A DNA stretch of 64,000 nt from Sphaerotilus microaerophilus (lineage in GTDB: Bacteria > Pseudomonadota > Gammaproteobacteria > Burkholderiales > Burkholderiaceae_C): positions 992,001 to 1,056,000 of the forward strand of contig NZ_AP025730.1 of NCBI RefSeq assembly GCF_023734135.1. The letters are read 5' to 3'. The position numbers and the translations under genes are program-made. Numbering within the stretch: position 1 is the stretch's first letter; each line of letters begins with the position of its first letter. The notes beneath the pieces are model-generated. The model had not been told where the DNA came from. It ran no database searches and saw only the letters and a program-made list of their open reading frames with translations. This document shows, one piece after another, positions 18,122-28,100 of the stretch.

Positions 18122-19012
18122 ATGAGCCTGACCATGAAGACACCGACCCCGTTGTTCCACCCCTCTGTCTGGCGCGGCCTGTGCGTCCTGGCCGCCTGCC
18201 TCGCCGGGCCGGCTGGCGTGTTGGCCGCACCGCTCACCGGCTGCCTGATCGAGCCCGAGCGCAGCGCCGACGTCGGCAGCCCGGTGGCCGGGGTGATCGA
18301 GCGCATCGAGGTCGAGCGCGGCCAGCGCGTGCGCAAGGGCCAGGTGCTGGCGGTGCTGCGCGCCGAGGTGGAGCGCGCCTCGCTCGACGTGGCCAAGTCG
18401 CGCGCCGATTCCAACGCCGACCTGGAGGCCGCCGCTGCCAACGCTGCCTTCAACCGCGACCGCCTGGTGCGGGCCGAAGACCTGTTCCGCCAGAGCTTCA
18501 TCTCCCAGCAGGCGCTGGACCAGGCCCGCACCGAGGCCCGCCTGGCTGACCAGAAGCTCAAGCAGGCCCGCGAGCAGCGTGCCATCTCGCGCCAGGAGCG
18601 CGACGTGGCCGAGGCCCAGCTCTCGCAGCGCGTCATCCGCAGCCCGATGGACGGCGTGGTGGCCGAGCGCCATGCCGCTGCAGGCGAGCGCGCCGACGAC
18701 AAGCCGCTGCTGCGCATCGCCCGCATCGACCCGCTGCGCGTGCAGCTCGTCGTGCCCACCAGCCTGTACGGCCAGGTGCGCGTGGGCGGCAAGGTCGGCG
18801 TCTCGCCGGAGCTGCCCGGCGCCGCCCGGCTGATCGCCCGCGTGACGATGGTGGACAAGGTCATCGACCCGGCCAGCAACACCTTCCGCGTCCAGCTGGA
18901 ACTGCCCAACCCCGATCTGGCGCTGCCCGCCGGCCTGCGCTGCAAGGCCGAGATCGACGCGGCGGCGGTGGCTGCCGCCGAACCGGCGCCAGGCGCCACG
19001 CGCCACCGCTGA
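18122..19012 (+). CDS. Periplasmic adaptor subunit (HlyD/RND membrane fusion family)
   Basis: 296 residues with a signal peptide (about 1-36, GLCVLAACLAGPAGVLAA). The mature part has a split lipoyl domain (ADVGSPVAGVIERIEVERG and VIRSPMDGVVAERHAAAGER) around a long coiled-coil hairpin (about 90-160), then a beta-barrel (LVVPTSLYGQVRVGGKVGV). Such adaptors form periplasmic tubes between inner-membrane pumps and outer-membrane channels. No RND pump or TolC-like gene is nearby; the neighbours are the SecA-like ATPase (ATG immediately follows its stop) and the giant surface protein, so it is probably part of that export assembly. ATG 18134 is an alternative start. Confidence 0.88.
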   Translation: MSLTMKTPTPLFHPSVWRGLCVLAACLAGPAGVLAAPLTGCLIEPERSADVGSPVAGVIERIEVERGQRVRKGQVLAVLRAEVERASLDVAKSRADSNADLEAAAANAAFNRDRLVRAEDLFRQSFISQQALDQARTEARLADQKLKQAREQRAISRQERDVAEAQLSQRVIRSPMDGVVAERHAAAGERADDKPLLRIARIDPLRVQLVVPTSLYGQVRVGGKVGVSPELPGAARLIARVTMVDKVIDPASNTFRVQLELPNPDLALPAGLRCKAEIDAAAVAAAEPAPGATRHR

Positions 19013-19030
19013 CCCGGCTCCTGAGCCGGG
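19013..19030 (+). other. Inverted repeat directly after the adaptor stop codon
   Basis: CCCGGCTC followed by CT and GAGCCGGG forms a near-perfect hairpin immediately after the TGA at 19010-19012. There is no T-run after it, so it is not a standard intrinsic terminator. It could stabilise the upstream message or attenuate read-through into the giant gene, which starts 112 bases downstream. Confidence 0.5.
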
Positions 19031-19141
19031 GGATGGCGATGCGCCGATCTCCTTGGTTCGCACCCGGCTGATCCGCCGATCGGCCGGGCAGCGCCTGCTC
19101 AGACTCGGACGACTGCCCGCCGTCTGCCCTGCCCGCTTGCC

Positions 19142-22100
19142 ATGACCCGCCGCCGCCGCCCGCCCGTCCGTCCCCGCCTGCACGTCGAGGAGTTGGAGCC
19201 TCGGGTGCTCTACTCGGCCGATGCGGCGCTGCTGCTCGACCCCACGCTGGGTGGCCTGGCCGAAGTGCGCGTGATCGCCCCGCCGCCTGCGCCCGCCCCG
19301 GCTGCTGCGGTGCAGACCCTGGCTACGCCGGCCATGCTGGATGAGGCGGCGCAGCGGCGCGAGCTGGTGGTGGTGGATGCCCGTGTGGCCGATCCCTACG
19401 CCGTGCTGGACGCCCTGGCCAGGCAGCGCGGCGGTGCGGCCAGCTACGACCTGGTCGTGCTCGATGCCGACGGCGACCGGCAGGCGCAGCTCACCGAACT
19501 GCTCGGGCACGAGCAGGGCCTGGCGGCGGTGCATCTTGTCGGGCCCGCGCAGGACGCGGCGCCTACGCAGCGCAGCCTGGGGGAGGTGGCCGCTCTGGCC
19601 GCCCTGGCCGACGGCGCCGAACTGATCGGCTGGCAGGCCGGGCCGGGTGGCGAGCTGCTCCGCCTTGCCGATCCCGCCGTGCAGCCGCTGCGCAGCGAGA
19701 TCGTCTTCATCGACGCGCGCGTGGCCGACATCGCCCCGCTGCTCGACGAGCTGGTGGCCGACCGCAGTGACGACGTCGTCTTCGAGGTCATCCGCATCGA
19801 TGCCAGCCGTGACGGCCTGGCGCAGGTCAGCGCCGCGCTGGCCGGGCGCAGCGGCATCGATGCGCTGCACCTGATCTCGCACGGCGCGAGCGGGCAGCTG
19901 CTGTTCGGCAGCGGCGTGGTCGACACGGCCACGCTGGCCACGCGGGCGGGCGAGCTGGGCGGCTGGGCCGGCGCACTGAGCGCGGACGCGGACCTGCTGC
20001 TCTACGGCTGCGAGGTGGGCGCGGGCGAGGCCGGCGTGCAGTTCACGCAGGCGCTGGCGGATGCCACCGGGGCCGACGTGGCGGCCAGCGACGACCGCAC
20101 CGGCGCCGCCGCGCAGGGCGGCGACTGGCAGCTCGAAACCCGCCGCGGCCGCCTCCAGGCGACCGTGCTGCAGGCCGGCACCTGGGGCGGCAGCCTGGGC
20201 CTGACCGCCCAGGGCGGCGAAACCCTGGTCAACACCACCACCAGCGGCGGCCAGACCGAGAACTGGTCGGCCAAGACCGTGGCGATGGATGCCAGCGGCA
20301 ACTACGTCGTGGTGTGGATGGACGGCTCGGGCGTGGACGGCAGCGGCATCGGCATCTATGCCCAGCGCTACAGCGCCGCCGGCGTGGCGCAGGGCAGCCA
20401 GTTCCAGGTCAACACCTACACCGCGGACAACCAGCGCAACCCGCAGGTGGCGATGGCCGGCAACGGCAGCTTCGTCGTGGTGTGGGAGAGCAACGGCCAG
20501 GACGGCAGCAGCTACGGCGTCTTCGCCCAGCGCTACAGCGCCAGCGGGGTGGCGCAGGGTGGCGAGTTCAGGGTGAATTCCACGACTGCGCTGGACCAGA
20601 CGGAAGCGGCGGTGGCGATGGACGCCACCGGCAACTTCGTCGTCACCTGGCAGTCGTGGAGCCAGGATGCCGTCAACTCGGCGGGCATCTACGCCCAGCG
20701 CTACAACAGCAGCGGCGTGGCGCAGGGCGGCGAGTTCCGCGTCAACACCTACACCACCGACGATCAGAGCGAGCCGAGCATCGCGATGGACGCGGCGGGC
20801 AATTTCGTGATCGTCTGGGCGAGTTGGGCTCAGGACGGTAGCGACGAAGGCATCTACGCCCAGCGCTATGACAGCGGCGGCGTGGCGCAGGGCGGCGCGT
20901 TCAAGGTCAACACCTACACCACCGGCTACCAGGGCCTGCCGGTGGTGGCGATGGACGGCAACGGCTTCGTCGTGGTGTGGGAAAGCTACGCCCAGGATGG
21001 CAGTGTCTCGGGTGTCTTTGGTCAGCGCTACAACCCCAGCGGTGTGGCGCAGGGCAGCGAATTCCAGATCAACACCACCACGACCAACAACCAGCAGAAT
21101 CCGGTGGTGGCGATGACCACCGGCGGCGGCTTCGTCGTCACTTGGCAGAGCATGGCGCAGGACGGCAGCTTCGACGGCGTCTACGCCCGCCAGTACGACG
21201 GCAGCGGCACGGCGCTCAGCGCCGAGACGCGCGTCAACACCACCACCACGGACTACCAGGACGTACCCAGTGTGGCGGCCGATGCCAACGGCCACCTTGT
21301 GGTCGCCTGGCACGGCAATGGCGTTGGCGACAGCGACGGCGTGTTCGCGCAGCGCTACCTCTATGCCGTGGCGCCGGTGCTCACCCTCGGCGGCTACAGC
21401 GGCACCTACGTCGAGAACGCTGGCGTCATCTTTGACGCCAGCGCCACGGTCACCGATGCCGACACCACCGTCTTCAGCGGTGGCCAGCTGCTCTACCAGA
21501 TCACGGCCAACGGCAGCAGCAGCGACGAGCTGGGCATCCGCAACCAGGGCAGCAGCGCTGGCCTGATCGGGCTGTCGGGCAGCAACGTGACCTATGGCGG
21601 CACCGTCATCGGCAGTTACACCGGCTCAGCCGGTGCGGGCAGCTTCGGCAACGGCAGCACAGCGTTGACCGTGACGTTCAACGGCAGCGCCAGCGTGGCG
21701 GCGGTGCAGGCGCTGGTGCGCAACATCACCTACCGCAACACCAGCGACAACCCCGGCACAGCCACCCGCACGATCAACCTGACCGTCTCCGACGGCACCG
21801 GCATGACCAGCACGCCGGCCGTCGTGACGATGGCGGTGACGGCGGTGAACGACGCGCCGGTGATCACCAGCAACGGCGGCGGCGCGACCGCGGCCGTCGG
21901 CGTGGCGGAGAACAGCACGACGGTCGCCGTCGTCTCGGCCACCGATGCGGAGGGCGCGGCCCTCACCTACAGCATCCTGGGCGGTGCCGATGCCGCCAAG
22001 TTCAGCATCGATGCCGGCAGCGGCGTGCTGAGTTTCGTGAGTGCACCCGACTACGAAAACCCGACCGACGGCGGTGCTGACAACGTCTATGACGTGACCG

Positions 22101-25100
22101 TGCAGGTCAGCGACGGCAGCGCCACCGATACGCAAGCGCTGGCGGTCACCGTCACGAACGTGGACGAGCAGATCGGCGCGGGCGCCAGTTCGTCGGCGAC
22201 CACCACCGGGGCCACCTCCCTGACTTGGTTCCATACCACCTCGGCCAGCAGCCACGACATCCTGATCGTCACCGTGTCGGTCCGGCAGGATGTGCCGGTG
22301 ACCTCGGTCACCTATGGCGGCACCGCGCTAACCCAGGTGGGCAGCCGGGTCGACCCGAGCGGCAAGGTGCGTGCGGAGATGTGGTACCTGCTGGCGCCGC
22401 CAACCGGCACCGCCAACGTGGTCGTGACCCTGAGCGGCAGCGCCAACGCCACGGCCGGCGCCACCACTTTCTACAACGTCAGCCAGACCACTCCCTTCGG
22501 CAGCGTGACCACCGGTTCCGGCTCCGGCGATCCGTCGTTGACGCTGGCCTCGGCGGTGGGCGAACTGGTCGTCGACGCGGTGGCCGATCGCGATGTCGAC
22601 AGCCAGGTGGTGGGCGCTGGGCAGACCCTGCTGTGGACTGGCAAGGCCGGCACTGGTGCAAACGACTCCTGGGCCGGCTCCAGCACCGAGGCCGGCGCCG
22701 CTTCGGTCACGATGTCCTGGACGACCAACGGAGGCGGGGCCGGCGAGTGGGCAGCCGTGGCGCTGTCCCTCAAGCCGTTCGTCAACAATGCCCCGGTCGT
22801 CGCCACGACCGGCAGCGTCCTGGCCTACACCGAGAACGGCGCGACCACGGCCGTGGACAGCGCTCTCACGGTGGGTGATGCGGACGGTGACACGCTCGTC
22901 GGCGCGACGGTGAGCATCAGTGCGAACTACGCCAGCGGGCAGGACACGCTGGCCTTCAGCACGCAGAACGGCATCACCGGCAGCTGGAATGCGGGCACGG
23001 GCGTGCTGACGCTGAGCGGCAGCGCGACGGTGGCGCAGTACCAGGCGGCGCTGCGCAGCATCACCTACGCCAACACGTCGGACAACCCGAGCACGGCCAC
23101 ACGCACGGTGAGCTTCACGGTCAGCGACGGCACCAGCAGCAACACCGCCACGCGCAACATCACGGTGACGGCGACCAACGACCTGCCCGTGGCCGCCGCC
23201 GATGCAGGATCCGGCAACGAGGACGTGGCCATCAACGGCAACGTGCTGGCCAACGACACCGATGCCGACGGGGGGGCGCTGACGGCCACCCTCGTGTCCG
23301 GCTCCAGCAACGGCAGCCTGACACTGAACGCCGACGGCAGCTACAGCTACACGCCCAATGCCAACTGGAACGGCAGCGACAGCTTTCAGTACCTGGTCAG
23401 CGACGGCTCCGGGCTCGTCCACTATTGGGCGTTGGAAGGCAATGGCAACGACGTTGTCGGTGGTGCCCATGGCACCGTCACCGGAACCACCGCTGTGACC
23501 GGTGACGCCGGTTCCGCGATGCAGTTCGACGAGATCGATGACGTCGTCGTCGTGCCCGACTTCACCTACACCAACGCCTTCACGGTCTCGTTCAGCTTCC
23601 GGCTCGACGACATCTCGGGCAGCACCTACCAGTACCTCTACTCTCATGGCGACTACACGGCCGTCAACAGCCTGAACATCCTCGTCGGCGAAAGCGGTGC
23701 CGGGGTGGGCAACGCCGGGGTCATGCGCGCCGTGATGCGCGACTCGAACGACGGTGCGGGTTCGGGCGTGCTCACCGTGGATGTCAACTCGCTCGTGGGA
23801 GACGGGCAGTGGCACGAGTTCACGCTGGTGGTGGCGGCCGGAGGCACGTCGAAGATCTACCTGGACGGGACCCTGTGCGCAAGCGATTCACGCGGCGGCG
23901 ACGCCTTCGACCCGACCGGCAGCCTGTACTTGGGTGGCCGGCAGGACGGCGACCCGAGCAGGCTTTACGGCAACGCACTCGACAGCGTCAAGATCTACAA
24001 CCGTGACCTGAGCAGCCAGGAAGTGGCGCAGCTCGCGTCGACGACGCAACAGGGCAGCGTCACCTTGACCGTCACGTCGGTGAACGACGCCCCGGTGATC
24101 TCCGCTGTCGAAGGCAGCGCGCTGGCCTATAGCGAGAACGCCGCTGCCACCGCCGTCACTGCCACGCTGACGCTGACGGACATCGACAGCACCAACCTCT
24201 CCGGCGCGACCGTCCAGATCACGGGCAACTACGCCTCCGGCCAGGACGTGCTGGCGTTCACCAACCAGAACGGCATTACCGGCAGCTGGAACGCCGGTAC
24301 CGGTGTGCTCACGCTCAGCGGCAGCGCTACGGTAGCGAACTACCAGGCGGCGCTGCGCAGCATCACCTACGCCAACGGCTCGGACAACCCGAGCACTGCG
24401 ACGCGCACGGTGAGTTTCTCGGTCAACGACGGTATGGTTGACAGCAACACTGCCACGCGCAACGTGTCGGTGGCTGCGGTCAACGACAGCCCCACGGTCG
24501 GCGGCGCCATGCTGGCCGCGACCACCGAGGACGCGGCCAACCCGCCGGGCGACACCATCGCCAACCTGTTCTCCGGCTCCTTTGCCGACGTGGATGCGGG
24601 CGCCTCCCTGGGCGGCATCCTCGTCACGCACAACCCGCTGAACGCGTCCCAGGGCGCCTGGCAGTACTCGACCGATGCGGGCGGCAACTGGCACGACATC
24701 GACGCCATCGCCTATCCGCAGTCGCTGGCGCTCGATGCCGCGACGCGCGTGCGCTTCCTGCCGGCGGCGGATTTCAACGGCTTTCCAGACAGCCTGTCGG
24801 TGCGGGCACTGGACGACAGCTACGCGGGCGCCTACACCAGCGGCGCGACGCGCGTCACGGCCGATGCCACCAGCCCCGGCGGCAGTTCTGCGATCAGTGC
24901 CAGCCTGGAGTCCCTCTCCACGTCCGTGGTGGCGGTCAACGACGCACCGTTGATCAGCTTCGTCAGCGGTAGCACGGTCCTTGCCGAGAACGCCGGGGCG
25001 CTGATCGTCGCACCCGCCGCCACCGTGGCCGATGTCGATGGGACCGCCCTCACCGGTGGGCAGTTGCATGTCTACTTCGCCGAGAACGGCCAGGCGGAGG

Positions 25101-28100
25101 ACCGCATCGCCATCCGCAACCAGGGCAGTGGGGCGGGCCAGATCGGCGTGTCCGGCACCGACGTGAGCTACGAAGGCGTGGTGATCGGCAACTGGACCGG
25201 GGGCACGGACGGACTGACGCCGCTGGTGGTCACGTTCAACTCCAGCGCCACCACCGTGGCCGTCCAGGCGCTGGCGCGCAACGTCACTTACGAGAACGTG
25301 TCCGAGAGCCCGTCCACGGCGGTGCGCACGATGGCCGGCTACCTGACCGACGGGGCCGGCGGCAGCAGCAACATCGTGTCGGGCACGTTGTCGATCACGC
25401 CGGTCAACGACGCGCCCACCCTGAGCAGCAGCTCCGCACTGCCGTCCGTCAGCGAGGACGACGTCACCAACAGCGGCTTCCTCGTCTCCTTTCTGGCCGA
25501 CGGTGCGAACGACGCCGATGCCGGTGCCTTGAAGGGCCTGGCCGTGACCAGCGTGGATGACAGCCACGGCACCTGGCAGTACACGCTGGACGGCACGACC
25601 TGGCAGGACATCGGCGCGGTCTCCCAGACCAACGCCCGCCTGCTGCCCTCCGACACCGTGGCGCGCATCCGCTTCGTGCCCGCGGCCGACTGGAACGGCG
25701 TGACCGGCCCGTTCGCCTACCAGGCCTGGGACCAGACCAGCGGCGTCGCGGGGGGCCTGGGCGATGCCAGCGTGTACGGCGGCAGCACGGCGTTCAGCTT
25801 CGGCGCCTCCAGTTCATCGCTGAGCGTCATGGCGGTCAATGACGCACCGGTCAACGCCCTACCGGGCACCCAGGTCACCCCGGTCAATGTGCCGCTGACC
25901 TTGTCGGTGGCGAACGGCAACGCGATCAGCATCGGCGACGCGGATGCCGCCAACGCGGCGCTGTCGGTGACCCTGTCGGCGACCCACGGCACGCTGACAC
26001 TGGCCGGCATGGCGGGGCTGGGCTTCACGACCGGCGACGGGACGGCCGACGCCAGCATGACCTTCACGGGCACGGCCGCGGCCATCAACGCGGCCTTGGA
26101 CGGGCTGGTGTTCACCCCGGCCGCCGGCTACCAGGGCAGCGCCGTGCTGAGCCTGGCCACCAACGACCTCGGCAACACCGGTAGCGGCGGGGCGCTTGCT
26201 GACAGTGACAGCCTCAACATCGCCGTCGGTGGCGCACGTTTCCAGGAAGGGGCGGACGGCTACGGCGGTACCCAGGACACCTGGGTGAGCACCAGTTCAC
26301 CGGGCACGGACCACGGCGCGCAGACCACCGTCGTGGCCGACGACAACAGCCTCCGCGATGCGGCGCTGCTGCGCTTTGACAACCTGTTCGGCACGGGGGC
26401 TGGCCAGATTCCCGCCGGCGCCATCATTCAGTCGGTGAGCCTGTCGGTCTACGTGACCAATGCCGATGCGCTCGACTTCGTGGCCCTGCACCGCATGTTG
26501 CAGCCCTGGACGGAGGCGTCCACTTTCGACTCGCTCATCAGCGGGGTGAGCACCGGCGGCGCCGAGGCCGGCTCCGCGTTGCTGACTTTCAGCGCCGGCT
26601 CGACCGGCTGGAACCACCTCAGCAGCGCCCAGCTCACCGCCACGGTCCAGGCCTGGGCCAACGGGGAGGCCAACCATGGCTGGGCCTTCATCTCGGACAA
26701 CGCCGACCTGTGGACCTTTGCCTCGTCGGAGAACGGCACCGTCAGCCAGCGGCCCTACCTGTCGGTGAGCTACGTCCTGCCGCAGGCGCCCGTCGTGGCT
26801 GTCTCCGGCACGGCGACCAGCTACACGGAGAACTCGGCCCCGGTGGCGGTCGACCCGGCGCTGACTGTCAGCGATGCCGACAGCACCCATCTCGCTGGCG
26901 CAACGGTGCGGATCAGCGCTAACCACCAGGCCGGCGAAGACGTGCTCGCCTTCACCAGCCAGTTCGGCATCACCGGCAGCTGGGACGCCAACGCCGGGAT
27001 CCTGACCCTGAGCGGCCAAGCCACCGTGGCGCAGTACCAGCAGGCGTTGCGCTCGGTCACCTACGCCAACACCAGCGAGGCGCCCACCGCCGACGCCCGC
27101 ACGCTGGCCTTCAGTGTCACGGACGTGTACTCCGGTCTCGGCAGCGCCCTGGTCAGTCGCAGCCTGAACGTCCTGCCGGTCAACGACGCGCCCACCGGTG
27201 GCGTCACGATCGACGACGTCACGCCGACGCAGGGCCAGACACTGACCGCGACGAACACCTTGGCCGACGCCGACGGAATCGGTCCGATCAGCTACCAGTG
27301 GCAGCGCAACGGCGTGGCCATCGGCGGCGCGACGGGCAGCAGCTACACCACCAGCCAGGCCGACGTGGGCGCCGTGCTCAGCGTGGTGGCCAGCTACACC
27401 GACGCGCTGGGTGCCAGCGAGAGCGTGGCCAGTGCCGATACGAGCGCAGTCGCGAACGTCAACGACGCGCCCACCGGCAGCGTCACGATCGACGACCTCA
27501 CGCCGACGCAGGGCCAGACACTGACCGCGACGAACACCCTGGCCGATGCCGACGGACTCGGTCCGATCAGCTACCAATGGCAGCGCAACGGCGTGGCCAT
27601 CGGCGGCGCGACGGGCAGCAGCTACTCCACGTCGCAAGCCGACGTAGGCGCCGTGCTCAGCGTGGTGGCCAGCTACACCGACGCGCTGGGATCTGCTGAG
27701 AGCGTGGCGAGTGCTGACACGAGCGCAGTCGCGAACGTCAACGACGCGCCCACCGGCGGCGTCACGATCGACGACCTCACGCCGACGCAGGGCCAGACCC
27801 TGACCGCGACGAACACCCTGGCCGACGCCGACGGACTCGGTCCGATCAACTACCAATGGCAGCGCAACGGCGTGGCCATCGGCGGCGCGACGGGCAGCAG
27901 CTACACCACGTCGCAGGCTGACGTGGGCGCCGTGCTCAGCGTGGTGGCCAGCTACACCGACGCGCTGGGTGCCAGCGAGAGCGTGGCGAGTGCGGGCACT
28001 GCGGCGGTGACCAACGTCAACGACGCGCCCACCGGCGGCGTCACGATCGACGACAGCACACCGATCCAGGGCCAGACGCTCACAGTGTCGAACACCCTGG

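Noticed and set aside
11953..19012. Type I secretion system based on the two HlyD-like proteins
   Set aside because: No ABC transporter or outer-membrane channel gene is present and the giant protein lacks C-terminal RTX nonapeptides that I could see.
19013..19030. Intrinsic terminator splitting the export genes from the giant gene
   Set aside because: The hairpin has only a 2-4 base loop and no T-run, so termination is not supported; listed only as an inverted repeat.
13796..21313. A 2505-codon open frame on the minus strand
   Set aside because: It runs antisense to five well-supported plus-strand genes, is low-complexity (His, Gln, Arg, Gly rich) and has no family motif. Long antisense frames are expected in very GC-rich DNA.
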